This document shows positions 18,305 through 26,350 of a DNA stretch of 64,000 nt, in pieces. The number at the start of each line of letters is the position of its first letter. Position 1 is the first letter of the stretch. This stretch comes from Pannonibacter tanglangensis. GTDB lineage: Bacteria; Pseudomonadota; Alphaproteobacteria; Rhizobiales; Stappiaceae. The stretch lies in assembly GCF_009915685.1 (NCBI RefSeq), contig NZ_JAABLP010000001.1; one strand, 5' to 3'. A program made the translations under genes and the position numbers. The notes beneath the pieces are model-generated. The model was not told the origin of the DNA. It worked only from the letters and a program-made list of their open reading frames with translations, and ran no database searches.

Positions 18305-18739
18305 CTAGCGGGGCTTCGCCTTCAGCGTCGAGAGCAGCAGGCTCGTCTCCGTGGCCGAGACCCCCTCGATCAGGCGGATGCGGTTGAGCGCGGCATCGAA
18401 GGCGGCCAGGTCGGGCGTTGCCAGCTCGATCACCAGGTCCCAGCGACCGTTGGTGGAATGGATGGTGCGGGCTTCCGGCATGCCGGTGATGCGCCGGATC
18501 ACCGCATCGGTCCGCTTGCCCTCGATGGCCAGCAGCATCACGGCCCGGATCGGCAGGTCCTGTGCCTCGTTCCGCAGCACCGCCGTGAAGCCCTGGATCT
18601 CCCCGGACGCGGTCAGCCGGTCGAGACGCGTCCGCACCGTCGCCCGTGACAGGCCGAGATCGAGTGCGAGATCGGAAATCGACCGTCGCCCGTCCCGGCG
18701 CAGGACGGCAATCAGGGCCCGGTCGGTGTCATCGAGCAT
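18305..18739 (-). CDS. Lrp/AsnC-family regulator (arginine/ornithine catabolism)
   Basis: This 144-residue protein has an N-terminal helix-turn-helix (RSISDLALDLGLSRATVRTR) and a C-terminal RAM ligand-binding domain. It is divergent from arginase and ornithine cyclodeaminase, so it is the likely arginine- or ornithine-responsive regulator of that operon. ATG 18739 is preferred over an in-frame upstream start. Two palindromes lie within 60 bp upstream of it. Confidence 0.88.
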   Translation of the reverse strand: MLDDTDRALIAVLRRDGRRSISDLALDLGLSRATVRTRLDRLTASGEIQGFTAVLRNEAQDLPIRAVMLLAIEGKRTDAVIRRITGMPEARTIHSTNGRWDLVIELATPDLAAFDAALNRIRLIEGVSATETSLLLSTLKAKPR

Positions 18740-18749
18740 GGCACTCTCC

Positions 18750-18797
18750 AATCTGGCAGATTTTACTGCGCATTCTGGTCAATGTTACGCGCAACAT
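18750..18797. promoter_or_regulatory. Candidate Lrp-type operators upstream of arginase
   Basis: AATCTG-G-CAGATT at 18750-18762 is an exact 13-bp dyad only 11 bp from the lrp start codon. ATGTT-ACGCGC-AACAT at 18782-18797 is a second dyad. Both sit in the divergent gap and could serve autoregulation and control of the arginase operon. Confidence 0.55.
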
Positions 18798-18875
18798 GGT
18801 CACTCTTCCAAGTTCTTTCCGCCAGTCCAGTTGACCATCCTGTCGCAATCGACAAGCACCTGGACGGAGGACCAC

Positions 18876-19805
18876 TTGCACCAGATCGCCCTGCTCGGCG
18901 CCCCCATCGAAGAAGGGACCGGCCGTCGCGGCTGTGTCATGGGACCGGCAGCCTATCGCACCGCAGGCCTCAGGGAGGAACTCGAGGCGCTGGGGTTCGA
19001 TGTGGCGGACCTTGGTGACGCCCAGCCGGATCCGGCCCTCGACGTGCCCGAGCACGACCCGAAGCTGAAGCACCTGCGCAAGGTCGCCGGCTGGACCCGC
19101 AGCCTTGCCCGGCATGCGGAAGCGCTCGCCATGGGACCGCAGCTGCCGATCTACATGGGCGGCGACCATGCGCTGGCGCTCGGGACGCTGGCCGGCCACG
19201 CCGCCGCAGCCGCCCGCATCGGCCGGCCGCTGTTCGTGCTGTGGCTTGACGCCCATTCCGACTTCAACACCTTCGAGAGCACCGTCAGCGGCAACCTGCA
19301 CGGCACGCCGCTGGCATTCGCCTGCGGTCTGCCCGGCTTCGACGTGGTCATGGGCGAACCGCTCCGGCACAGGCTGGATCCGGCCAACCTGTGCCTGCTC
19401 GGCCTTCGCTCCGTTGATCCGCCCGAGCGCCAGATGATCAAGGATCTCGGTGTCACGGCCCATGACATGCGGGCCATCGACGAGACCGGCATCGCCCGGT
19501 TGCTGGCCCCGTTCCTGGAGCGCTGCGCCGCGGCCAACGGCCTGCTGCATGTCAGCCTCGACGTCGACTTCATCGACCCGGACATCGCGCCGGCCGTCGG
19601 CACCACCGTGCCGGGCGGCGTGACCTTCCGCGAGGCGCATCTGGTGATGGAGATGCTGCATGACAGCGGCCTCGTCACGTCGCTCGACCTCGTCGAGCTC
19701 AACCCTTTCCTGGACGACCGCGGCCGCACTGCACGGCTGATGGTCGACCTGACCGCCAGCCTGTTCGGCCGGCGCATCATGGACCGACCCACCCGGAGTT
19801 TCTGA
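18876..19805 (+). CDS. rocF: Arginase
   Basis: This 309-residue ureohydrolase converts arginine to ornithine and urea with a binuclear Mn centre. Metal-ligand motifs are visible: GGDHALALG, WLDAHSDFNT and SLDVDFIDP, plus the C-terminal LVELNPFLDDRGRTA. The start is a TTG at 18876, placed 5 nt after a perfect GGAGG; no ATG gives the conserved N-terminus LLGAPIEEGTGRRGC. It is followed 2 bp later by ornithine cyclodeaminase and is divergent from an Lrp regulator, forming an arginine-to-proline operon. Confidence 0.94.
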   Translation: MHQIALLGAPIEEGTGRRGCVMGPAAYRTAGLREELEALGFDVADLGDAQPDPALDVPEHDPKLKHLRKVAGWTRSLARHAEALAMGPQLPIYMGGDHALALGTLAGHAAAAARIGRPLFVLWLDAHSDFNTFESTVSGNLHGTPLAFACGLPGFDVVMGEPLRHRLDPANLCLLGLRSVDPPERQMIKDLGVTAHDMRAIDETGIARLLAPFLERCAAANGLLHVSLDVDFIDPDIAPAVGTTVPGGVTFREAHLVMEMLHDSGLVTSLDLVELNPFLDDRGRTARLMVDLTASLFGRRIMDRPTRSF

Positions 19806-19807
19806 TC

Positions 19808-20878
19808 ATGGCCTACGCCCCTTCTGCCCTTGCGCTCGTGCCGTTCGTCAGCGTGGAGAACATGCTGCGGCTGGTGAACACGGTCGGCGTCGAGACGTTC
19901 CTGACCGAGCTGGCCGGCTTCATCGAGGACGACTTCCGCCGCTGGCCGCTGTTCGACAAGACCCCGCGCGTCGCCTCCCACTCCCGCGAGGGCGTGATCG
20001 AGCTGATGCCGACAGCTGACGACGTGTCCTACGGCTTCAAATATGTGAACGGCCATCCCAAGAACACGCGCACCGGCCGGCAGACCGTGACCGCCTTCGG
20101 CGTCATGGCCGAGGTCGAGACGGGCTATCCGGTGCTCATCACCGAGATGACGCTGCTCACGGCCCTGCGCACGGCGGCGATGTCGGCGGTTGCGGCCAGA
20201 TATCTTGCGCCGGCTGAGGCGCGCTCCATGGCGCTGATCGGCAACGGGGCGCAGTCCGAGTTCCAGGCGCTGGCCTTCAAGACGCTCATCGGCGTCGACC
20301 GGCTGCGGCTCTATGACATCGACCACTCGGCGAGCCTGCGCTGCGCGCGCAATCTCAGCGGCTTCGGCTTCGACGTGACGGTCTGCACGTCGCCGGAAGC
20401 CGCCGTCGAAGGGGTGGAGATCATCACCACGGCCACGGCGGACAAGCAGTTCGCCACGATCCTGACCGACAACATGGTCGCCTCGGGGCAGCACATCAAC
20501 GCCGTCGGCGGCGACTGTCCGGGCAAGACCGAGTTGCACCGCGACATCCTGCTGCGCTCGGACATCTTCGTTGAATACACGCCCCAGACCCGGATCGAGG
20601 GCGAGATCCAGCAGCTTCGGCCAACCCACCCGGTGACCGAGCTGTGGCAGGTCATCGCCGGCGAGGCCCCTGGCCGCACTTCGGCAGGCCAGACCACGCT
20701 GTTTGATTCCGTCGGCTTCGCGGTGGAGGACTTCTCGGCGCTGCGCTACGTCAAGTCGCTGATCGGCCGGGTGCCGGCCTACGAGATGCTGGATCTTCTG
20801 GCGGACCCCGATGATCCGCGTGACCTGTTCGGCATGCTGCTGCGTGCCCGGGTGGAACTCAAGGATCTGGCGTCCTGA
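19808..20878 (+). CDS. Ornithine cyclodeaminase
   Basis: This 356-residue member of the ornithine cyclodeaminase/mu-crystallin family converts ornithine to proline and ammonia using bound NAD. The Rossmann motif ALIGNGAQSEFQ and the segment INAVGGDCPGKTEL, whose Asp is the family catalytic residue, are visible. It is immediately downstream of arginase, so the two steps are co-expressed. Its length matches bona fide ornithine cyclodeaminase, making a lysine or alanine-dehydrogenase-like role less likely. Confidence 0.93.
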   Translation: MAYAPSALALVPFVSVENMLRLVNTVGVETFLTELAGFIEDDFRRWPLFDKTPRVASHSREGVIELMPTADDVSYGFKYVNGHPKNTRTGRQTVTAFGVMAEVETGYPVLITEMTLLTALRTAAMSAVAARYLAPAEARSMALIGNGAQSEFQALAFKTLIGVDRLRLYDIDHSASLRCARNLSGFGFDVTVCTSPEAAVEGVEIITTATADKQFATILTDNMVASGQHINAVGGDCPGKTELHRDILLRSDIFVEYTPQTRIEGEIQQLRPTHPVTELWQVIAGEAPGRTSAGQTTLFDSVGFAVEDFSALRYVKSLIGRVPAYEMLDLLADPDDPRDLFGMLLRARVELKDLAS

Positions 20879-20987
20879 GGCACGGAACCTGCGCGTAGAC
20901 GGATCTGCAGGGGCCGCCAGGCTCTCGTTGGCCTCCCTCGAGAGCGTACCCCCCTGGCAGGAGCGCGAGAGCAGTTCTGCGCAGGCC

Positions 20988-21494
20988 TCAGGCGGTCAGG
21001 GGCTCGGGCACAGTCGGGGTGTCGGGCATAGTCGGGGTGTCGGGGGCAGGCTGAGGCCGGGGCGCGCGTCCGGACGCGTCCGCAGACCGCCGGGCCCTGC
21101 CCCGCACCGGCCGACCGGACTCGGCGGCACAGGCGGCCGGGTCATATCCGGGCTGGCGCATCCGGAGCTTCTTGGACACGTCCGCAATGGCCTCGATCGC
21201 CGGGATCAGTTCCGCCCCCAGGTCGGTCAACGCGTATTCCACCGAGGGCGGCGACGAGGGAACCACGGCGCGGGACACGATGCCCTGCGCCTCGAGCTGG
21301 CGCAGCCGGTCCGTCAGGACCTTGGCGGAAATCGGCGGGATGTCGCCGCGCAGCTCGCTGAAGCGGCGGGGCCCGCTCGACAGATACCAGATGATGTTGG
21401 GCGTCCAGGCGCCTCCGAGGATGGCCATGCAGTGGCTGAGCGGGCAATTGCCCGGCGGATGCGGCGTCCTGTTCTTGCGAACCTTCAGAACCAT
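20988..21494 (-). CDS. HxlR-family transcriptional regulator with repetitive C-terminal tail
   Basis: This 168-residue protein starts at ATG 21494. The HxlR winged-helix core is evident (CPLSHCMAILGGAWTPNIIW, then FSELRGDIPPISAKVLTDRL), with a cysteine in the N-terminal CPLSH that is the redox or electrophile sensor in some relatives. After the core there is an about 50-residue Arg/Pro-rich tail ending in PDTPTMPDTPTVPEP, encoded by an 18-bp tandem repeat (from 21012). It is divergent from a glutathione S-transferase gene, so it probably regulates a detoxification operon. Confidence 0.85.
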   Translation of the reverse strand: MVLKVRKNRTPHPPGNCPLSHCMAILGGAWTPNIIWYLSSGPRRFSELRGDIPPISAKVLTDRLRQLEAQGIVSRAVVPSSPPSVEYALTDLGAELIPAIEAIADVSKKLRMRQPGYDPAACAAESGRPVRGRARRSADASGRAPRPQPAPDTPTMPDTPTVPEPLTA

Positions 21495-21624
21495 CGGCTG
21501 TCCATCGTTTCGGGGCTCACATGGGGGCAATCAGGGAGGTGATCAGGGGGCCATCAAGGGCACCCCTGGCCTGTCCTGCCCTGGCCTGTCTCGGGGCGTC
21601 CCGGATGGACCGGTGCCCGGGCAG

Positions 21625-21685
21625 TTACCGAATGGTAATCCCATTGTCGCAGTAACGCAATGTATGCTGGTTTACAAAAGTAACC
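21625..21685. promoter_or_regulatory. Candidate HxlR operators in the hxlR-gst gap
   Basis: TTACC-GAAT-GGTAA at 21625-21638 is a perfect dyad. GGTTTACAAAAGTAACC at 21669-21685 is an imperfect dyad with the same TTAC/GTAA core. Both lie in the divergent region (21495-21749) and fit the short-armed sites used by HxlR dimers. Confidence 0.5.
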
Positions 21686-21749
21686 TAAGAACCCTAGATA
21701 ACCCTCGCGGACAGGGTTACGTCCGCATCCGAACCCCACGGAGTGATCG

Positions 21750-22361
21750 ATGAAGCTTTACTTCTCCCCCGGCGCCTGCTCGCTTGCCACGCATATCGTC
21801 CTGCGCGAACTGGGCCTCGGCTTCGACACCGAACGCGTCGACACCAAGACCAAGGTGACCGCGTCGGGCGCCAATTTCTACGACGTCAACCCCGATGGGT
21901 ATGTTCCGGCGCTGCAGCTCGGCAATGGCGAGGTCCTGACCGAAGGCGCCGCCATCCTGCAGTATCTGGCCGACCAGCATCCGCAGGCGAACCTGGCGCC
22001 GGCTCCGGGCACCTGGGAGCGTACCCAGCTGCACCGCCAGCTGAACTTCATCGCTGCCGAGCTGCACAAGTCCTTCTCGCCGCTGTTCCGCGGCGCGGAA
22101 GGCGAGGCCCGCAAGGCGGCCATCGACACGCTGGGTGTGAAGTTCGCCCATTTCGACCGCCTGTTCGCCGATGGCCGCCCCTACGTTCTGGGGGACACGT
22201 TCTCGGTCGCCGATGCCTACCTCTTCACCGTTCTGGGCTGGACCCGTTTCGTGCAGGTGGACCTGTCGGCCTGGCCGGTGCTGGTCGCCTACATGGAGCG
22301 CATTGCCGCGCGCAAGGCGGTGCAGGACGCCCTGGTGGCCGAAGGCCTCGTCGCCGCCTGA
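21750..22361 (+). CDS. gstA: Glutathione S-transferase, bacterial beta class
   Basis: This 203-residue two-domain GST has an N-terminal thioredoxin fold beginning MKLYFSPGACSLATHIVL; the SPGACS cysteine at residue 10 is the beta-class active residue. The helical C-terminal domain contains the N-capping motif FSVADAYLF. It is divergent from hxlR and followed by an NTF2-like gene. Expected role: cytosolic conjugation or reduction of electrophiles and disulfides with glutathione. Confidence 0.92.
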   Translation: MKLYFSPGACSLATHIVLRELGLGFDTERVDTKTKVTASGANFYDVNPDGYVPALQLGNGEVLTEGAAILQYLADQHPQANLAPAPGTWERTQLHRQLNFIAAELHKSFSPLFRGAEGEARKAAIDTLGVKFAHFDRLFADGRPYVLGDTFSVADAYLFTVLGWTRFVQVDLSAWPVLVAYMERIAARKAVQDALVAEGLVAA

Positions 22362-22447
22362 TCTCCTCGGGGCATCGGGCCGTGCGGTCCGGTGCCTCCC
22401 CGTCCCGACCCCGCCCCAAACCGGCCCCTTCCCGACAGGTTGCGCAG

Positions 22448-22822
22448 ATGGACAAGACGCTGGAAGACCTCAAAGCCGTCATCCTGTCCTACCTGGACGC
22501 GCTGCATCGCAGCGATGCCGCGCTGCTGGCCTCGGTCTTTCACGACAAGGCCCTCTATGCCTCTACCACCGGCGGCGACATCCGCTTCTGGTCCATGGAG
22601 CACTACCTGCCCATCGTGGCGGCACGGCCGGCCCCGGCCAGCCGCGGCGAGGTGAACAACGGGCGCATCGTCTCGATCACGATTGCGGGCGCGGACGCTG
22701 CCGTCGCCATTGTCGAGATGACGCTGCTCGGGCGCGACTTCACCGACATCCTGTCTTTCGTGCGCGAGGATGGCCGCTGGCGGATCGCCGCCAAAGTGTT
22801 CGATTCCACACCGGCGGCCTGA
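22448..22822 (+). CDS. NTF2/SnoaL-like small protein
   Basis: This 124-residue alpha+beta-barrel protein of the NTF2-like superfamily has an N-terminal helix (LEDLKAVILSYLDALHRSD) followed by strands ending VREDGRWRIAAKVFDS, the typical NTF2-like C-terminus. It lies 86 bp after gstA, ahead of a shared terminator, so it is probably co-transcribed. Such proteins bind small hydrophobic ligands or act as enzymes, and no catalytic residues can be assigned with confidence. Confidence 0.8.
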   Translation: MDKTLEDLKAVILSYLDALHRSDAALLASVFHDKALYASTTGGDIRFWSMEHYLPIVAARPAPASRGEVNNGRIVSITIAGADAAVAIVEMTLLGRDFTDILSFVREDGRWRIAAKVFDSTPAA

Positions 22823-22860
22823 TCGGCGGGCCACCGGTCGCCATCCTGTCACTGGACATG

Positions 22861-22896
22861 AAAAGGCCGGACATCCTTGCGGATGCCCGGCCTTTT
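22861..22896. terminator. Bidirectional intrinsic terminator between the gst operon and ilvD
   Basis: AAAAGGCCGGACATCC (22861-22876) and GGATGCCCGGCCTTTT (22881-22896) form a 16-bp stem with one mismatch and a TTGC loop. A-run and T-run on opposite ends make it a factor-independent terminator in both directions, serving convergent transcripts. Confidence 0.93.
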
Positions 22897-22945
22897 GCCA
22901 TGTCTTCTCCGCCCGGGCGGCAGCGGTGACCGCCGCCGGGTCGGG

Positions 22946-24781
22946 TTATTCGGGAAGCATCCGCACCGCGCCCTTGTCCGCGGACGAGGCAAAGGCGGCA
23001 TAGGCCTTCAGCGCGGTCGTGACGTTGCGCTTGCGGAACTCGGCCGGCTGCCAGCCCAGCTTGTCCTGCTCGGCGCGCCGCCTGGCCAGCTCCTCATCCG
23101 ACACCATGAGGTTGATGGTGCGGTTCGGGATGTCGATCTCGATCATGTCGCCCTGGCGCACCAGGCCGATGGCGCCGCCCTGGGCCGCTTCCGGCGAGGC
23201 GTGGCCGATGGACAGGCCCGAGGTGCCGCCGGAGAACCGGCCATCGGTGACCAGGGCGCAGGCCTTGCCGAGCCCCTTCGACTTCAGGTAGCTGGTCGGA
23301 TAGAGCATTTCCTGCATGCCCGGGCCGCCCTTCGGGCCTTCGTAGCGGATGACCACCACGTCGCCTGCCTTGACCTCGTTGCCGAGGATGCCGCGCACGG
23401 CGGCGTCCTGGCTTTCGTAGACGACGGCCGGGCCGGTGAACTTGAGGATCGATTCATCGACGCCGGCGGTCTTCACGATGCAGCCGTCCAGCGCGATGTT
23501 GCCCTTCAGCACGGCCAGACCGCCGTCCTTGGAGAAGGGGTGCTCGACCGAGCGGATGACCCCGGTCTCGCCGTCGGTGTCCAGCTCGTCCCAGCGCGAG
23601 GACTGCGAGAAGGCCTGGGTGGTGCGGACGCCGCCGGGGGCTGCGCGGAAGAACTCGCGCACGCTCTCCGAACTGGTGCGGGTGATGTCCCAGCGGTCGA
23701 TCGCCTCGCCGATGGTTGCCGTGTGCACGGTCGGGCAGTCGCGGTGGATCAGGCCGCCGCGATCCAGCTCGCCCAGGATGCGCATGATGCCGCCGGCGCG
23801 GTGCACGTCTTCCATGTGCACGTCGCTCTTGGCGGGCGCGACCTTCGACAGGCAGGGCACCTTGCGCGACATGCGGTCGATGTCGTCCATGGTGAAGTCG
23901 ATGCCGCCCTCGTGGGCCGCGGCCAGGATGTGCAGCACCGTGTTGGTCGAACCGCCCATGGCGATGTCGAGGGCAATCGCGTTCTCGAAGGCTGCCTTGG
24001 AGGCGATGCTGCGCGGCAGCACGCTCTCGTCGTTCTGCTCGTAGTAGCGGCGGGCGAGATCGACGATCAGGTGACCGGCCTCGACGAACAGGCGCTTGCG
24101 GTCCGAGTGGGTGGCCAGCGTCGAGCCGTTGCCCGGCAGCGACAGGCCGAGCGCCTCGGTGAGGCAGTTCATCGAGTTGGCCGTGAACATGCCCGAACAG
24201 GAGCCGCAGGTCGGACAGGCAGCCTTTTCGATTTCGGCCACTTCGGCATCGGACACCTTGTCGTCGGCGGCCGCCACCATGGCGTCGACCAGATCGAGGG
24301 CGACCTTGCGGCCCTGCAGGACCACCTTGCCGGCTTCCATCGGGCCACCGGAGACGAACACGGCCGGAATGTTCAGGCGCATGGCGGCGCTCAGCATGCC
24401 CGGGGTGATCTTGTCGCAGTTGGAGATGCAGACCATGGCGTCGGCGCAATGCGCGTTGACCATGTACTCGACCGAGTCGGAGATGATCTCGCGCGAGGGC
24501 AGCGAATAGAGCATGCCGTCGTGACCCATGGCGATGCCGTCATCCACCGCGATGGTGTTGAATTCCTTGGCCACACCGCCGGCCTTCTCGATCTCGCGGG
24601 CCACCAGCTGGCCGAGATCCTTCAGGTGCACGTGACCGGGCACGAACTGGGTGAAGGAGTTGACCACGGCGATGATCGGCTTGCCGAAGTCCTCGTCCTT
24701 CATGCCGGTGGCGCGCCAAAGGCCGCGCGCGCCGGCCATGTTGCGGCCATGGGTGGTGGTTCTGGAACGATACGGGGGCAT
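22946..24781 (-). CDS. ilvD: Dihydroxy-acid dehydratase
   Basis: This 611-residue Fe-S dehydratase of branched-chain amino acid synthesis matches the usual length (about 615). Cluster cysteines are visible in CISNCDKITPGM and CPTCGSCSGMFTANSMNCL, and GRFSGGTSGLSIGHASPEA marks the C-terminal active-site region. It starts at ATG 24781 (MPPYRSRTTTHGRNMAGAR); the longer ORF to 25024 is not supported. It is monocistronic, with a sigma-70-like promoter about 70 bp upstream and a bidirectional terminator downstream. Confidence 0.96.
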   Translation of the reverse strand: MPPYRSRTTTHGRNMAGARGLWRATGMKDEDFGKPIIAVVNSFTQFVPGHVHLKDLGQLVAREIEKAGGVAKEFNTIAVDDGIAMGHDGMLYSLPSREIISDSVEYMVNAHCADAMVCISNCDKITPGMLSAAMRLNIPAVFVSGGPMEAGKVVLQGRKVALDLVDAMVAAADDKVSDAEVAEIEKAACPTCGSCSGMFTANSMNCLTEALGLSLPGNGSTLATHSDRKRLFVEAGHLIVDLARRYYEQNDESVLPRSIASKAAFENAIALDIAMGGSTNTVLHILAAAHEGGIDFTMDDIDRMSRKVPCLSKVAPAKSDVHMEDVHRAGGIMRILGELDRGGLIHRDCPTVHTATIGEAIDRWDITRTSSESVREFFRAAPGGVRTTQAFSQSSRWDELDTDGETGVIRSVEHPFSKDGGLAVLKGNIALDGCIVKTAGVDESILKFTGPAVVYESQDAAVRGILGNEVKAGDVVVIRYEGPKGGPGMQEMLYPTSYLKSKGLGKACALVTDGRFSGGTSGLSIGHASPEAAQGGAIGLVRQGDMIEIDIPNRTINLMVSDEELARRRAEQDKLGWQPAEFRKRNVTTALKAYAAFASSADKGAVRMLPE

Positions 24782-24847
24782 CTCTGGAACTCCCTCATCC
24801 TCTTGTCGTCGCGGGGGCGTCATCCCGCTGCCGGCTGTCTGCCTGGC

Positions 24848-24877
24848 ATGATATTGAGGGTGTGCCAGCTTTTTCAA
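24848..24877 (-). promoter_or_regulatory. Sigma-70-like promoter for ilvD
   Basis: Read on the minus strand, TTGAAA (24872-24877) and TATCAT (24848-24853) are separated by 18 bp and lie 67-96 bp upstream of the ilvD ATG. They are close to consensus in an otherwise GC-rich gap. The rest of 24782-25176 holds no gene. Confidence 0.6.
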
Positions 24878-25038
24878 AGGGGGAAAAGGGCAGAAACCGA
24901 AAAAAGAGTACGCTGCGGTACGGTTCTGGTGCTGCCGTGGTCCGCATCCGGACGACACAGGTCCCGGAGGCGCCTTCGACCCTCGGTAATTAGGACAGGC
25001 CCCGACGTCGGAGGCCCGGGACATTGTCGAAACACGGT

Positions 25039-25063
25039 GCCCCCGGCCCGGGAGGCCGGGGGC
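25039..25063. terminator. GC hairpin downstream of nemA
   Basis: GCCCCCGGCC (25039-25048) pairs perfectly with GGCCGGGGGC (25054-25063) around a 5-nt loop. It lies past the 3' end of the ene-reductase gene and before the ilvD promoter. No U-run follows, so termination would need a factor. Confidence 0.5.
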
Positions 25064-25091
25064 CCGTGCGACATGTGCCTGCTGCCAGTTT

Positions 25092-25195
25092 CAGGCGGCC
25101 TGGCCGCTCATGTCCCGATTCAGGCGGCCTGGCCGCCCATGTCCCGATTCAGGCGGCATGGCCGCCCATGCCCGATTCAGGCGGCCTGGCCGCCG
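25092..25195. repeat. Tandem repeat of the ene-reductase 3' end (about 3.6 copies, 28-29 bp)
   Basis: The unit CAGGCGGCCTGGCCGCC plus a 12-bp spacer (CATGTCCCGATT type) begins at 25092, 25121, 25150 and 25178, giving periods of 29, 29 and 28. The last copy is the actual 3' end of the gene encoding GGQAA-stop; the others extend downstream. Each copy holds a GGCGGC...GCCGCC hairpin. This is a local tandem duplication, not a CRISPR array. Confidence 0.85.
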
Positions 25196-26277
25196 GCGAG
25201 GACCGGATAGTCGGTGTAGCCTTCCGCGCCGCCGCCATAGAAGGTGGCCCGGTCGGGCTCGTTGAGCGGCGCGTTCTTCTGCAGGCGCTCGACCAGATCC
25301 GGGTTGGCGATGAACGGACGGCCAAAGGCGATCATGTCGGCGCGGCCGCTCTCCACCGCCTTGAGGGCGCTGTCGCGGTCGTAGCCGTTGTTGGCGATGT
25401 AGACGCCGGAGAAGCGCGCCCGCAGGGCGTTGATGTCATGGCCGGGCGCCAGCTCGCGCGAGCCGCCGGTCTGGCCTTCCACCATGTGCAGATAGGCGAG
25501 GCCGTAGCCATTGAGGATATCGATGGCAGCGGCGAAGGTCTCCATCGGGTTCTCGTCGGAAATGTCGTTGGCGTTGGAGAAGGGGCTGAGGCGGATGCCC
25601 ACCCGGTCCGCCCCGATGGCACCGACGACCGCGTCCATCACCTCGCGCAGGAAGCGGGTGCGGTTTTCGAGGCTGCCGCCATAGGCATCCGTGCGGGTGT
25701 TGGAGCCGGTGCGCAGGAACTGGTCGATGAGATAGCCGTTGGCCGCATGCACCTCGACGCCGTCAAAACCGGCTGCAATGGCGTTCTTCGCGGCCTTTGC
25801 GTAATCCGCGACAATGCCGGCGATTTCCGCGGTTTCCAGCGCGCGCGGCAGCGGCGTGTCGACGAAGCCGGTGCCGTCAAAGGTCTTGGACCTGGCGGCA
25901 ATGGCCGAGGGAGCGACGGGGGCAGCGCCGCCCGGCTGCAGCACGTTGTGCGAGATGCGGCCCACATGCCAGAGCTGGATCACGATCTTGCCGCCCCTGG
26001 CGTGAACCGCGTCGGTGACCTTCTTCCAGCCCTCCACCTGGGCCTCGGAATAGATGCCGGGCGTCCAGGCATAGCCCTTGCCCTGCGGCGAGATCTGCGA
26101 GGCTTCGGTGATCAGCAGACCGGCGCCGGCGCGCTGCGCGTAATACTCGGCGTTCAGAGCCTGCGGGATGTCGCCGTCCGGCAGCGCGCGGTTGCGGGTC
26201 AGCGGGGCCATGGCCACGCGGTTGGCGACGGCGATGGCGCCGACCTTGAGCGGGGAGAACAGCTTTTCGTCCGACAT
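25177..26277 (-). CDS. nemA: Old Yellow Enzyme-family ene-reductase (N-ethylmaleimide reductase-like)
   Basis: This 366-residue FMN-dependent TIM-barrel reductase acts on activated alkenes such as enones, maleimides and nitro compounds. Family motifs: NRVAMAPLTRNRA at the N-terminus, VEVHAANGYLIDQFLR and the loop TDAYGGSLENR. It is cytosolic and single-gene, sharing an operator sequence with a TetR regulator located upstream (26302-26317 and 27056-27071). The 3' end lies inside a tandem repeat, so the reading frame ends exactly in a duplicated segment. Confidence 0.92.
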   Translation of the reverse strand: MSDEKLFSPLKVGAIAVANRVAMAPLTRNRALPDGDIPQALNAEYYAQRAGAGLLITEASQISPQGKGYAWTPGIYSEAQVEGWKKVTDAVHARGGKIVIQLWHVGRISHNVLQPGGAAPVAPSAIAARSKTFDGTGFVDTPLPRALETAEIAGIVADYAKAAKNAIAAGFDGVEVHAANGYLIDQFLRTGSNTRTDAYGGSLENRTRFLREVMDAVVGAIGADRVGIRLSPFSNANDISDENPMETFAAAIDILNGYGLAYLHMVEGQTGGSRELAPGHDINALRARFSGVYIANNGYDRDSALKAVESGRADMIAFGRPFIANPDLVERLQKNAPLNEPDRATFYGGGAEGYTDYPVLAGGQAA

Positions 26278-26301
26278 GATGTTCCTTTCGTCAGGTATAT
26301 C

Positions 26302-26317
26302 TGGACCAATCAGTCCA
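26302..26317. promoter_or_regulatory. TetR-type operator upstream of nemA
   Basis: TGGACCAATCAGTCCA, an imperfect dyad (GGAC...GTCC), lies 24 bp before the nemA ATG in a position that would block initiation. It matches the site at 27056-27071 at 14 of 16 positions. Confidence 0.75.
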
Positions 26318-26350
26318 ATTTTGGATGCAGGAAGGGTGGAGAACCCCCGG

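Noticed and set aside
25092..25195. Possible CRISPR array
   Set aside because: The units are direct tandem copies with nearly identical 12-bp spacers, derived from a coding 3' end, and no cas gene is near.
22877..25210. 777-residue plus-strand ORF
   Set aside because: Antisense shadow of ilvD running through its terminator and promoter.
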